From NCBI GenBank assembly GCA_965153355.1, contig OZ231128.1:43834001-43898000 (forward strand): DNA of 64,000 nucleotides. The letters are read 5' to 3'. Source of the DNA: Flaccisagitta enflata. Lineage: Eukaryota > Chaetognatha > Sagittoidea > Aphragmophora. Positions 46,733 through 57,265 of this stretch are shown here, one piece after another. Below the pieces are notes generated by a model, which saw only the letters and a program-made list of their open reading frames with translations, was not told where the DNA came from and searched no databases. Each line of letters starts with the position of its first letter. Positions within the stretch are counted from its first letter, which is position 1. A program made the translations under genes and the position numbers.

Positions 46733-46759
46733 TTCTGTATCTGTGATTCTGTTTTTCTC

Positions 46760-46874
<115 letters not shown>

Positions 46875-47197
46875 CCCAGCGACCCATCCTTCTCTTTCAA
46901 TCATAGTGTCTTATCGGGATATATCTTGGAATCTTCTTCCACCCTCACATATTCATCCTCCCCACCGACTGTATTTTTTTTTCTTTATTATTATTTCCAT
47001 TCTCAATTTGATTAAACGAAAAAGATTAAACTGAGTTCTTTTAAAAATCTCATTAAAGGAGCGGGAAAAGAAACTTTGGGGGAAAATAAGGCAAGAGAAG
47101 AAATGAAAATTTCGTCGTAAGTTTCGTCGTCGTTGTTGATGTGTTGCTGTTATTTTTGCTGTGGTTGTTTTTGTTTCTGTTTCTCTCATGCTTTCCC

Positions 47198-47265
47198 TTT
47201 TAGGATGCATCTTCGCATATCTGCAAGAGCATCCGTTGGTCCGTCAGTTAGTCGGTATGTCCATT
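47198..47265 (+). mobile_element. Family D head remnant
   Basis: TTTTAGGATGCATCTTCGCAT, then ATCTGCAAGAGCATCC (stem GGATGC/GCATCC) and a short GTCCGTCAGTTAGTCGG array. No tail was found. Confidence 0.45.
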
Positions 47266-47564
47266 ACGCCTCCTTTAACAGAGGTGTATATCATCTGTAA
47301 TTACAATTGCTCATTTCAGAAAAACTCATATTCTCAATCAAAACAAAGATGTATCAAAGCATAAAGAGTTACCCAGTTAACTTGAAATAATCACTATTAT
47401 TCGTTGTAAAAGATATTCTAATGTTTATCAAGCACAAAATGCAAAAGAAAAACTTTTGTTTTTGGTTTCCTCAAAAAATTAAAATTTCTATTTCTGTAAA
47501 AAATTATGATAATGCAGATCAAACACTGTAAAGAATTGTTTCAAGGATCAGAAGTTTTCTGCAA

Positions 47565-47853
47565 TGAATTGAGTCGCTTTTGATTCCCCCCCCCCTGCCT
47601 TTGATTTTCTTCCCCGCGTCGCTTTCTAAAATCTATGATTTTCCCCCCCATAAAACAATAAAACAGTGTGGTTAAGGTTTGAATTGTGTGAAGTTGTGTT
47701 TTAACTAGTATTAATGATTTGGTACTCTCAAAAGTTATATTTGCCCCTAATTTTTTTTTCTTTTTTTCCCCTTTGATCCTTCCCCATCTCCAAACCCTTT
47801 GATTTCCCAACCCCCACCGGAGAGGGGGGGGGACTCAATTATATATAGGCCTG
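47565..47853. mobile_element. hAT-like MITE, second copy, left end decayed
   Basis: Shares with 41220-41534 the sequences TTGAGTCGCTTTTGATTCCC, GGTTAAGGTTTGAATTGTG, AAAGTTATATTTG and the right end ATATATAGGCCTG. The left terminus is not recognisable, so no target duplication can be read. Confidence 0.75.
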
Positions 47854-47982
47854 CCTCCTTAAAAACAGTTTTTGGCAATTTTCTGCCGCGGCGATGTCAC
47901 GAATAAGAAAAACACTCGAACAAACACTTGTACTTTCATAATGGAGATACAGTGCAAAAGCAGAACAGAAGTTAGCCTAAAT

Positions 47983-48012
47983 TTTCGAATCCACTTTGGG
48001 AAACATCATCAG
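47983..48012 (-). ncRNA. Hammerhead ribozyme-like core
   Basis: On the minus strand CTGATGA (48012-48006) is followed by a short helix closing over CAAAGT (GTTTCC with GGATTC, four of six pairs) and then GAAA (47986-47983). These are the two invariant core boxes at the right spacing around stem II. GCCT precedes CTGATGA and AGGC follows GAAA a few bases on, but stem III and the UH cleavage site are not clear. Hammerheads are known in Penelope-like elements. Activity is uncertain. Confidence 0.45.
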
Positions 48013-48139
48013 AGGCAAAGAGGGGAAGAGAGAGACAGGTATTTATAGGGAAAAGTGAGACAATTGAGGATTGGAGAGAGAGGAAAAAGAGAGAGCTCAA
48101 TAAGAGCTGGGCCCCCGCCCCCCCTAGCAACAATCGCTG

Positions 48140-50194
48140 TCAATCCATTGTGTTGAACACTGGGTTCCAAGCGTCCGTTTTGACGTAGGCACCCCAGTCT
48201 TCGTTAAGTCCTTTTCCTGGGCCACAGTTGTGTTTCTTTATTTCTAGTGCTTCTGCTACTTTCAGGTCATAGTTGAGCTTCCTTTTATTCTTGCCGGACA
48301 TCGTCTTGATGATTTCAAAGTTTGACGGGTCGAAAGCATCACAGTGTTGATGGTGTTGGGTGATACCACTGTGGGACCATTGTCCTTTTTCTATGGCGCG
48401 ACCATGCTCCTTCCAGCGTGTCTCAAAGCAGCGGGCCGTTTGACCAATGTAGACCTTGTTGCACTTCTTACATGTGTATCTGTATATACCCTTCTTTTTC
48501 TTAGGATCTATTTTAGTTTTATTTTTATTGCAGAGTATATTGGTTAGTTTGGTCCCAGATTTAAAGACTGTGTTAACTCCAGCCTTGGTCAGAGCGCGCT
48601 TTATGCGATAGGAGAGGCCCCCTGGTATAAAAGGAATGCACGCGAATGGCTTATATTCCTCATCCTTGCTTTGGTCATCTTTGAAAGGGAGCACGTCGAA
48701 TAAGTTATCAGGTATGGACTCAGTGTCAGCGCGTTTGCTCCTATTGGTAAACTTATTGCGTTCCCTTTTTTTAGGTTGAGAAGTGGTAGGAGGTTTGTAC
48801 TCCGAGGCAATGGCGGCAAACTTGGCTCTGTCATGGCCATTATCTTCAAAAAGGTTGAGAAGGAAGGCTATTTCCTTTTGTGTTTGCTCTGGTGTGGAAC
48901 AGAGTTTGTGGGCGCGGCATAATTCGCCTTTAAATGTGGCTATGGCGGTGAGTGGGTCTTGGCATGAGTGAGGCTTGATCGTTATGTTTGTGTTGGAGTT
49001 TTTGCGGTAGACTTTGGTCGAGATGGTGCCGTCATCTTGACGGGTGAGATATACATCGAGGAAAGCTATGGAATTGTTTTCTTCCTCTTCACGTGTAAAC
49101 TGAACACGTTGATGCACCTCATTGAGGCAGTCGTTAAAGGCAGCGGCGGGGTCGACACGGTGGCTGTCACTACGTAATCCAGGACGGCGTGGTTCCGGTT
49201 GATATGAAAACACGCACCAGCAGTCATCCATATATATGGATAAATGTCTAGGTATGGCAAGGCCCTTCTCGGTGGCAATGGGGATGGCGTTTTCCATGGT
49301 GTAGATCATCCAGATCTGCGAGACAGTGACCATTAGGCTAAGCCCAATTGGGCCACTGTCTTTGGTCGAGTGGTGTCGGTCATTATATATAAAGTCAGAG
49401 GTAGATAGGCAGAGAGAGGCGAGGTCGACGATTTCATCGGGTGAGAGTTTGGTACGCTTTGGGAGGTCGTTGTCATTTTTGAGTAAATTAAGGATATGGT
49501 CGAGGCAATCTTTAATGGGAACAGATGGGAAGAGGGCAGCGGCGTCAAAAGAGACCATTTTGTCATTAGGCTCAAGAACTAATCCTTTTATCTTTTCTAC
49601 AAATGTAAACGAATTTTTTATAACATATGGGCTGTTTTCTATGAAGGGCTGAAGGATCTGATTAAGAAAAGTAGATAGGGCTTCCTGAGGGGCACCTATG
49701 TGGGAGGTAATTACTCGAATGGGATAGTCCTTTTCAGGTTTGTGAGCTTTGATGGCTGGGTTAGCTGTCGGCGTGAGGCAGCCAGATGGATATAATTCTT
49801 TGTAAGTCGCTGTATCTATTTTTTCTTCCTTGTGAAGTTCTCTTAATTTTTTCTGGATTTTCGTTTCAAGCTTTTTTGTGCCATTAGCTGTGTCTAAGGT
49901 AACGTTAGTAAATTCCTTTTCCGTTTTTTCAACTAATTTTTCGGTTTTGAGGGTGCCAAAACCTTGACCTTTGTCAAACGGAACAACGGAAAGTGCCTTA
50001 TTCCTTTTGAAAAACGATAATCCTTTTTTTTGCTTAGCAGACAGGTTACTTTTAGGGTTTTTAGCTTTTTTTAACGCATCGGAGACTTCATGTCGAAGCG
50101 TAGCAGCCACGTTGTTATTGCCTTTTTTCTCAATGGTTAAAGCACATTTTTCAATTTCTGTATCAATTTCTGTATCTCCATTATGAAAGTACAA
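48140..50194 (-). CDS. Penelope-like reverse transcriptase with GIY-YIG nuclease
   Basis: An uninterrupted frame of 684 codons. It copies element RNA into the genome: the reverse transcriptase makes cDNA and the GIY-YIG domain nicks target DNA. Visible parts: an N-terminal Lys-rich region with VVPFDKGQGFG (about 70-80), RVITSHIGAPQEALSTFLNQ (160-179), motif A MVSFDAAALFPSVP (213-226), motif B SGPIGLSLM (280-288), motif C YMDDCW (321-326) with both catalytic Asp, FLDVYLTR (378-385), a Lys/Arg-rich linker (470-515), then GIYRYTCKKC and VYIGQTARCFETRWKEHG (569-598), with CxxC and the GIY...YIG residues intact. The frame has no ATG at its start (the first codon counted is TTG, with stops just upstream), so this copy is probably 5'-truncated or expressed from the repeat. 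The lack of stops suggests recent insertion. Confidence 0.95.
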   Translation of the reverse strand: MYFHNGDTEIDTEIEKCALTIEKKGNNNVAATLRHEVSDALKKAKNPKSNLSAKQKKGLSFFKRNKALSVVPFDKGQGFGTLKTEKLVEKTEKEFTNVTLDTANGTKKLETKIQKKLRELHKEEKIDTATYKELYPSGCLTPTANPAIKAHKPEKDYPIRVITSHIGAPQEALSTFLNQILQPFIENSPYVIKNSFTFVEKIKGLVLEPNDKMVSFDAAALFPSVPIKDCLDHILNLLKNDNDLPKRTKLSPDEIVDLASLCLSTSDFIYNDRHHSTKDSGPIGLSLMVTVSQIWMIYTMENAIPIATEKGLAIPRHLSIYMDDCWCVFSYQPEPRRPGLRSDSHRVDPAAAFNDCLNEVHQRVQFTREEEENNSIAFLDVYLTRQDDGTISTKVYRKNSNTNITIKPHSCQDPLTAIATFKGELCRAHKLCSTPEQTQKEIAFLLNLFEDNGHDRAKFAAIASEYKPPTTSQPKKRERNKFTNRSKRADTESIPDNLFDVLPFKDDQSKDEEYKPFACIPFIPGGLSYRIKRALTKAGVNTVFKSGTKLTNILCNKNKTKIDPKKKKGIYRYTCKKCNKVYIGQTARCFETRWKEHGRAIEKGQWSHSGITQHHQHCDAFDPSNFEIIKTMSGKNKRKLNYDLKVAEALEIKKHNCGPGKGLNEDWGAYVKTDAWNPVFNTMD

Positions 50195-50240
50195 GTGTTT
50201 CTTCTAGTTCTACTACCGGTGCTTGCGATGACGATTCGCC

Positions 50241-50461
50241 AAGAAAAACACTCTTTTTAATGTTTTGAGATCCTCTCTTGATCTTCCATCCATCCGTTTT
50301 GCACAAAATACAAAACACGCAGAAACAGTCAGGCCGCAGCATTGCTCGATTGGGTTTGATCTCAACCACTCGCAACTTGTGTGTTATTCACTCGTTTGCA
50401 ATAACGGTGAAAATGTGTTGAAGAAAAAATATGTGTTGAAAAAGGGAAAATGAACAATTAA
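50241..50461. other. Flank of the Penelope element
   Basis: Unique sequence. A 64-codon minus-strand frame spans the element boundary (50181-50375). It has no known domain and is not called. Confidence 0.4.
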
Positions 50462-50665
50462 GGCGGGGTAACAATATCATCTTGGGTCATGGGCAGGGAC
50501 ACATAACATTCCTACCACTAGTACCTTAGCCCCCTTCAACAACTCCCAAACACACCCCCAAACACATGCAACGCAACTTTACGCTTTCCAACTCGAGCGT
50601 GACTAACGGACTGACGGACGGACGGACAAAGCCTCTTATGAAGTCGCTAATCTGCAACTAAAAGA
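50462..50665 (-). mobile_element. Family B element, decayed
   Basis: Minus-strand TTTTAGTTGCAGATTAGCGACT head, ATAAGAGGCTTTGTCCGTCC, GTCAGTCCGTTAGTCACGCTC, CTCGAGTTGG, and terminus ATATTGTTACCCCGCC. The tail tag has been lost (CATGACCCAAGATG). Confidence 0.7.
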
Positions 50666-50994
50666 ACAAAACTGCGTTACTGCATCACTAACTCATTTCC
50701 TCACAAGCAGTAGCCGATGAGCCTTTTTTAAAATATTTTCTTTCTCCCTGTAAAAAAGAGATTGTTGTTAAAGACCCTTTATATTATTTTCAAAAATTAA
50801 AAAAAAATATTGTTGGGGAAGTTTTAATTTGAAGGCGGAAAGCGTGGCTAATTAAGAAACAGCCGAGATCCAATATTGCAAACAAAGCACAAAAATAAAA
50901 GGATTTTTTTTGTTTGGTTCGACTGCGTGCAGAATACCGAAGCAGAATATGATTCCAAGCAGTTGATAATTGCCGCAATTTTTTTTTAGAAAAA

Positions 50995-51250
50995 AGGGCG
51001 TGTTTCTAGCGACGACCAAAAACGCGTTTGTAACCGTTGCACGCCTTTACAGCGTGAACAAATATTCAGGTATTTCAACGGTTCCACTAGGGAGTGAGCA
51101 TAGTGAGTGAGCGAGCCTGTGAACAGGGCATGTGAGGAAAGCGCTGGGGAGCCAGTGAGTGGAGTGAGCGGTTCGAACGAACGTAGCGAGCGACCGAGTG
51201 GCCCGTTTAAAACGCGGTTGTCTGTGACTAGAAGTCTAGAGACGCGGTGG
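50995..51250 (-). repeat. Dispersed repeat H, copy 2
   Basis: On the minus strand ACAACCGCGTTTTAAACGGG, CCACTCGGTCGCTCGCTACG, a (GCTCACTC)-type array and ACGCTGTAAAGGCGTG. It continues to AAACACGCCC, as in 38800 and 59930. Confidence 0.75.
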
Positions 51251-51326
51251 TATTTGCTGTTGAAAAAATGATGATAGTTTCCACGACGCTCAGTCAGGAC
51301 AGTTTTTGATGAATTCCCATCGAACA

Positions 51327-51468
51327 TTTTTAGGTGCGACAAAGCTCCTCACCTGGCTGTGTCCGTCGGTCGGTCGGTCAGTCGGTCTGTTGGTTGGTTG
51401 GTCGGTCGGGTAACGCATTCGTTCGACGATCCACACGTCGCACCTTATTGGCCTACTTGGCCTTGTTT
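51327..51468 (+). mobile_element. Family C hairpin-ended element
   Basis: TTTTTAGGTGCGACAAAGCTCCT head, (GTCGGTCG)n, CGGGTAACGCATTCGTTCGA, tail tag GTCGCACCT and terminus GGCCTTGTTT. The head AGGTGCGAC pairs exactly with the tail although the hairpin's right arm has a mutation. Confidence 0.85.
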
Positions 51469-51555
51469 AAATGTGAAAAAAATAAAGATTTGAAGTTATG
51501 CGCTAAAAAATGAACAGAATCAAAGGAGACACCCCGGCTATTTCGGAAAATACGT

Positions 51556-51672
51556 GGTCATCTATCAATTGTGTATCCAATGGACAGATCAACCGATGGT
51601 TATTCACCTATCAATTGTGTATCCAATGGACAGACCAACCGATGGTTATCGGCGATAACCATCGGTTGGTTT
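51556..51672. repeat. Direct plus inverted repeat of ~45 bp
   Basis: CTATCAATTGTGTATCCAAT then GGACAGA(T/C)CAACCGATGGT occurs twice in tandem, and CCAACCGATGGTTATCG is followed at once by its reverse complement. This fits replication slippage with template switching. Confidence 0.8.
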
Positions 51673-51762
51673 GTCAATTGGATAAGTCTTTTCGCATCCT
51701 CTAGACGAGTTTTGGCGTTATTTATAAGAATTTCTAATTGGTTGCAGGCTGCAATTTGCAGC

Positions 51763-51763
51763 G

Positions 51764-51848
<85 letters not shown>

Positions 51849-51877
51849 GTTGTTGCTGTTGCTGCTGCTCTCTGTTA

Positions 51878-51920
<43 letters not shown>

Positions 51921-51925
51921 ACCCA
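51763..51925. repeat. (GTT)n then (CT)n microsatellites
   Basis: GTT to about 51847, GCT-rich transition, CT at 51880-51920. The CT run lies just upstream of a candidate acceptor. Confidence 0.96.
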
Positions 51926-51937
51926 TGAATTTGACAG

Positions 51938-52067
51938 TAAGGGCGTCATTTGCGAGCATCGTCGTTGGTCGGGTCCTGCTTCCTCCGTCCAATCAGGAGG
52001 CCACTCATGGAATCTTCAAGGAGGACATGCTCATCCTCTGCAAGGAACAACGCACATCATGACTACG
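51938..52067 (+). CDS. Candidate exon, product unknown
   Basis: A 130-nt block, distinctly richer in GC than its surroundings, between AATTTGACAG (after a CT tract) and the donor ACG|GTAATT. Skipping one base it reads KGVICEHRRWSG, PASSVQSGGHSWN, LQGGHAHPLQGTTH and IMTT, ending on a codon boundary. Another frame is open for 41 codons to a TGA. The first reading joins in phase after the membrane-helix exon at 19432 (CG+T gives Arg), which would make it a cytosolic tail. The 32 kb gap makes this speculative. Confidence 0.4.
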
Positions 52068-54631
52068 GTAATTAAAAGCTCTCTTAAATTTTGACTCATT
52101 GCTTGAATTGCTCACGAACAAGTCAGACGAGTTTACACCCTCCTTTCATAATTGAGAGAAGTGCTTAGAAATAGCGAAGTCTGATTGAGGGTACAATACA
52201 GTATCATCCATCTTGTTTGTAATATTTCATGACAACATCACTAAAAAAAACTGACCCATCTGTAAGATAATGCTTTGACATTTTACAATCAACAATTGGT
52301 CAGACTTTTTTAACTCAAATTTGAACCTATCAATAATAAAGTAGCTAGAAATCAAGTTATGCAAAAAGACCATTTTTTTTCTCCCCTTTTGTCCTCATGG
52401 CCTGGGTTACATCAAGAGGCAGGTACTATCTAGGAAAAAAGTTTGGTAGCACTTAGCGTTTGTTGTATGTTTTCCCGTTATGCACTCAAAACTCATATAC
52501 CTGATTGTTTCTGGTTATCTTTATATTCTAACTAGAATAAAAGAGAAAAACAATCTTCAATCCAATTAAGGAACCGCATGTTTGGTTTGTTTATCGCAAC
52601 TGAGAGGTGGTTGTGGTAAAAGTGGTATATTTTGGTCATTTTGGCTGTAAAATTGTGCTACTTCCCTCTTGAAATCTGACTAAAAATCCATGAGATTATT
52701 AAACTAGAGCTCAAGAGCTAACCAGTGGTGCAATCCGCAAGTTTTTATCATTCTTGGGTAAAATTTGAGAGCAATTCAAAGATGGAAGGGTAGAAGAAAA
52801 AAGAAATCCTCCTTTTTTTTGCCACTTTCGAAAGTGCATGATCAACTTCAAACAAGTGGCATTTCTAAATGGTTTGATGCTCAGAGACGAGATTGCAATC
52901 AGTTTGTAGATTTTTTAATGTAGATTAAAATGCTCATAAATTTTTCTTAATTATCTTGATGGGAAGTTGGCATATTCCTCTTTAAAGGTGCTTCCAAACA
53001 TATTTCCTAGATAGTGGATCTCCATTCTTGAATCATCCATTTCTAAAGATCAAGTATTTTGAAAAAAAAAAACATCTTTTAACACATTATGAAATGAAAA
53101 ATTTGCTTCGTCAAATAAAACATTTTTGCGCAAAAGTAGTTCACAACGTTGGAGGGGTGAGCAATTTTATGAAAGACAGAAAAATGGTCTTTTTGGCGTA
53201 GTAAATTTTTCAGTTCATAACTTCATGATGTGTCAAAAGAATCGGATTTTGTTTTCAAAAGACTTGATGTAAATGGTTTATTCACGGAAAGAGATGTACA
53301 TGCGCAAAAATGGAAAGAATCGACCAAAATCTTCGACATCTTTTGCGATTGCCCTTTAAAATTGTTTATGACGAAATGTCAAACCATTATTTTTCAGAGA
53401 TTTTCTCTCAGAATCTAATCTTTTTTGATTGTATTTCATTTATACGATGATTCATTCTGCAAGTCACTTTCCATTGTGGTTAAAGTAAGCCTGTTAAGCC
53501 AAAACTCACCGACTTTCAGACCACTATCGTTTTGCACACAGTCAAAAACTTGAATTATGCGATAGTTTCAGTCTAAAACTCTTGTTAAGTCTCCCATCTA
53601 CCCAGTTTCCTCTTTTGGCTCTCATTGACTCTTTGTAATCTGTCCACGTATCTCCATGTAAGGCTTTGTTCATCAATCAGACGGTCTATCCATTAGTTTG
53701 TTTGTTGGTTAGTAAACCTGTAATGTTTGAGTTTAAAAACTTCGTGGACTGATGTAATACCAACCCAGACACATTCATCAGTTTACCTGTTGGTTAGCTA
53801 GCCACTAGCCACTGGTCAGTAACCAGTAATGTAAGAGCAATGTAAGAGCATTCTTGAAATGATGCTAAACCAATTACCATCCCAGACCAGTTTAAAAATG
53901 GACGCATTGTTGTACCGCCAAGGTATGTACTTGTTTTTTTTTCAGCCAAGTCGCTCTCACTCACTTTGAGACGTGATTCATTCCCATTTGGAAGTTGAAA
54001 CCTGAGATAATCTGCAAACATTAAGTCGGAATTGGAATTCACCGGATTTCAAATGAGCAAATTTGGTCGGGAGATAGGGAGAGAGACAGAGAATAGGGGA
54101 AGGAGGAGAGGAGGAAGAAGGTAACGCTTTTCGTCAAAGTTGGTGGGCGACAAAAGAAGGTAATTGTGACGCAGAGGATGATTATTGCCACCCTGAAATG
54201 TCATAAAAGCACAATAGCTTCCGTTAGCCAATTTGATAATATTCGATGATATCAATACACTTGAATCAGGGGGGTTGGATTTATTTTCGATGTCATTCGC
54301 TTGTCTTTACAACAGAGCGTGAATGGATTTGAGGTGAACCATTTCTAAACAATATGGCCGTGATTTATCATCCATGTTGGTTTTAACATCTGTTCCATAT
54401 TTATCGTCACACACATATGATTTTACCAATTTGAGGTTGATATCAACATAGCTGATAGATTTTTTGCAGCCTATTGGTATGAAATAGGGAATTCACCAGT
54501 TTTTAAATATTCCTAAGGCCAAATTTTGCGTAAAACTGCGTTTGACCTTCATGGGGTGCAGGTCATAGAATTTTCCCATTTTTTAGACAGTCGGTTTTGT
54601 CTTGCTTATATCTTTTAAATGATTGAAGTTA
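52068..54631. other. AT-rich DNA with one shared module
   Basis: About 52600-52790 is related to the arms of the fold-backs at 35443 and 41758 (GTGGTTGTGGTAAAA, CCATGAGATTATTAAACTAG, AGTGGTGCAATCCGCA). Elsewhere nothing is recognised. Short frames lack support. Confidence 0.5.
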
Positions 54632-54930
54632 CATGAGCAAGAGATCGTTTCACTGCAAGAGCTTAGAATTAGGGTATTACCCTACACTTTCACAAATAAT
54701 TAGGACAAACGGTTTTTTAATTTTTAAACAGAAGAATAAATGGAAAGATATTGTTGACAGTACCTACGGTAAGCTTTTCTTGCACTCTTTTTCTATCTTT
54801 TTTTTAGCAGACTTTTCTAGTCAAACTTTTTTTAAAAACGCATGGGGGAGATTTGTTTACGAAAAAAATCAAGGCGCATAATGCCATGGAAACGACCGGA
54901 TAAAACTCTTACAAATGGGAATGCCAGATT
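54632..54930. repeat. Dispersed repeat G, copy 2
   Basis: Matches 18455-18770 in order: ACATGAGCAAGAGATCG, CACTGCAAGAGCTTAG, ACGGTTTTTTAATTTTT, CTACGGTAAGCTTTTCTTGC, GCATGGGGGAGATTTGTTTA and CATGGAAACGACCGGA. Confidence 0.7.
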
Positions 54931-55780
54931 GGTCCCATTTTGAAGATCTTTTAAAGATCTTTTTAACCGTCACCAATTATCTGCAAATCCATTAAAAACA
55001 ACTGAGATATAGGCTATAAAAAAGTTGATAAAAAAGTGGATGAAAACGTGTAAAATATTGTGTGGGGATTTTCACCTTGATGCCCTTTACTGCAACTGCA
55101 TGAGCATAATTCTCTTTCTGCTTCTTACATACTTGATAACTAGTATTCAGCTACCTCCAGTAAAAATCCACGACTTTTTGACAAAATCTTGTGCAGTTTT
55201 CCCGCTTTTAATGTTGTGACGATGATAATGAAACAGATGTTATAATTCATCGTCATCATCCATCGTCATCGTATATTGGCATTTCAATGGTAAGTTGGGT
55301 GACTGTGATAGGGGGGGGCGGTGCAATGACTGCCGGGGTGACGCTGGGGTTAAGCTGGGCCTCGTATTTCCTGTCAACGTAATCACCGCTAAAAAAAGAA
55401 ATCTGCTTTTTCACGGAGTCTGCATTTCGTGGAATCTTCCCCCGAAACTATTTTTGGGAATCCTTTCTGCATTTGTATTTTATCTACTATCCATTATCCA
55501 AGTGTCTCTTTTGCTTTTGAAATTAGTTTTGTTTCAGTCCGCCTGTTCATTCAAATGTGATTCTACGAAGAGGAAGCGCAGACCAATGCATGCGCGCACA
55601 CATGGCAACTATCAATTGTGTCAATGGTATTTGGTAACGGTCACTTGTAGCGCAACAGACTAGTGAAAAAAAAGACAAAACAATGCAGTCTTTCATGCAA
55701 CATCATGGAACCATTCCGGTTACATTGCCCAAGCACTGCCTAAGCCCTTCGTTCTTTTTTACACATAGAAAGTTTATACC
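54931..55780. other. Unique DNA, nothing recognised
   Basis: A 122-codon plus-strand frame (55295-55663) has no splice or domain support. Confidence 0.4.
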
Positions 55781-55803
55781 ATTGCCCCTTTTGGGCAGCG
55801 GCT
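55781..55803 (+). mobile_element. Family E head fragment
   Basis: GCCCCTTTTGGGCAGCGGC resembles the sequence at the family E start near 63617 (CCTTTTGGGCAGCGGCCCC). No array or tail follows. Confidence 0.35.
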
Positions 55804-55861
55804 AACACACAGAGGGGAGTTTTCTCCTCCTTCTTCTTCTCCTTCGTCCATCCACCCTCGT

Positions 55862-56135
55862 TCAGGCTCAATTCCCAGCCTCGAGGCTCATTTTCAAGCC
55901 TTTAAGCTCATATCCCATTCTCAAGGCTCAAATCCCAGCCTCAAAGCTCAAATCCTAGCCATAAGGCTCAAATCCCAGCCTAGAGGCTTCAATCCAAGTC
56001 TCGAGGCTCAAATCCCAGTCTTAAGGCCCAAAGCCCAGCCGCGAAATTCTAATCTCCACCTTGATGCTTCAATCTCAGCCTCAAGTTTTAAATCCCAGTC
56101 TCAAAACCAACCTCAAGACCAGCCTCAAGACCATC
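55862..56135. repeat. 20-21 bp minisatellite, core AATCCCAGCCTCAA
   Basis: About 13 degenerate units of CTCAAATCCCAGCCTCAAGG. The core is shared with the large minisatellite at 57776. Confidence 0.85.
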
Positions 56136-56141
56136 CTTGAG

Positions 56142-56143
<2 letters not shown>

Positions 56144-56235
<92 letters not shown>

Positions 56236-56236
56236 G
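56144..56236. repeat. (AAC)n microsatellite
   Basis: Pure ACA/CAA trinucleotide array of about 90 bp directly after the minisatellite. Confidence 0.97.
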
Positions 56237-56802
56237 GTAGAGGATTATGGTAGGCCTATCTTAAGATTTGACAATGGATGGTGAATAGGACATAAAGAAG
56301 GCTAAAATTGATAGCAATTCTATGAAAATGGATCCAAAGCTCACCATTCTGCCGACTCCTCAACGATCTGTTTAAATTGAATTTTCATCTTTATGACTGT
56401 CATCATCATGAAATGAAAGTAATCCGAACAACAACCCAGAGACTCGGTTGACAAAAAACCAAAAAAAAAGAAAAAAAAAAGCAAACGGTCAAACAAACAA
56501 ACAAACAAAACAAACAAACAGACAGACAGTCAGAGAGGCAGTTGAAGAAAGAGTGACAGCTGGACGAGCAGGTAGCCAAACGAGAGGAGAGGTGGAACTT
56601 AATTCTAGTTCTCTTCACCATTCTGCGCTTCAAGTCATGTTCGCATCACGTCTTGGATTTCTTCTTGCGAGGATTCCAAGACGTGGCTTACTAAAGATAA
56701 TGGGTTACGCGTCTGTCGTCTTTCGCCTTTTGAGGTGCTCGTATGTCGTCTTTCGATACATGTGATATCATGTTCTGAGTTCTGACACTCTTCGTCATTG
56801 GG
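56237..56802. other. Unique DNA, nothing recognised
   Basis: Includes an A-rich stretch with AAAC repeats near 56490-56525. No supported gene. Confidence 0.4.
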
Positions 56803-57000
56803 TCCGTTTCTACTCGTGACAACCGCGTTTTGAACGGGCCACTCGGTCGCTCGCTACATTCGTTTGTAAGTTTGCCCGCACCACCCACTCCACTCACTCG
56901 CTTCACAGCGCTCCACTTCGCACTACTTCGCTCCGCTTCGCTCGCTCGCTCGCTCGTGGGACAGTTTAAATTCTTGAATATGTGTTCACGCTGTAAACAT
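56803..57000 (+). repeat. Dispersed repeat H, copy 3
   Basis: TTTCTACTCGTGACAACCGC, GGGCCACTCGGTCGCTCGCT, a degenerate CACTC/GCTC array, GTGGGACAGTTTAAATTC and ACGCTGTAAAC. Confidence 0.75.
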
Positions 57001-57189
57001 ACATTGGACTTTTCTTTTGCCGGACTCAGAATTCAATTCAAATGTTTCCTGATAAATTTGCCTTTAATTTTTGTTTCTTTACCATTCTTTGACATTTGCA
57101 CACCCTCGCTGCCACTTATTCACTCTCACGTGCCTCCCCTTCATCCCTTTTCTCCTTCTTTACCTGATATGTCTGGTTTCAAAAAGGGA

Positions 57190-57265
57190 TAATGGTTTGG
57201 AGTCGAACCTGCAACCTTAGTAATCCAAGGTCGACTTCTTAACCATTTGGCCATGTTGCAGGTCT
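57190..57265 (-). tRNA. tRNA-like sequence (pseudogene or SINE head)
   Basis: On the minus strand TGGCCAAATGGTTAAGAAG matches a pol III A box/D arm and GGTTCGACTCC is a perfect B box at tRNA spacing. Between them ACCTT and AAGGT form an anticodon-like stem around GGATTACT. The T stem and acceptor stem pair poorly, so it is probably a tRNA pseudogene or the head of a SINE, not a working tRNA. The D arm looks Ser/Leu-like. Confidence 0.5.

Larger units (their letters stand above)
47918..50240 (-). mobile_element. Penelope-like retroelement copy
   Basis: Contains the full RT/GIY-YIG frame at 48140-50194. A 30-bp inverted repeat links the two ends (47923-47952 and 50170-50199, motif CTTTCATAATGGAGATACAG). 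A 13-bp direct repeat AAGAAAAACACTC borders it on both sides (47905-47917 and 50241-50253) and is a candidate target duplication. The 3' untranslated part carries a hammerhead-like core. Short terminal inverted pieces and ribozymes are known in this class. Confidence 0.8.

Noticed and set aside
50181-50375. 64-codon minus-strand frame upstream of the Penelope frame
   Set aside because: It crosses the proposed element boundary, is in another frame and has no recognisable domain.
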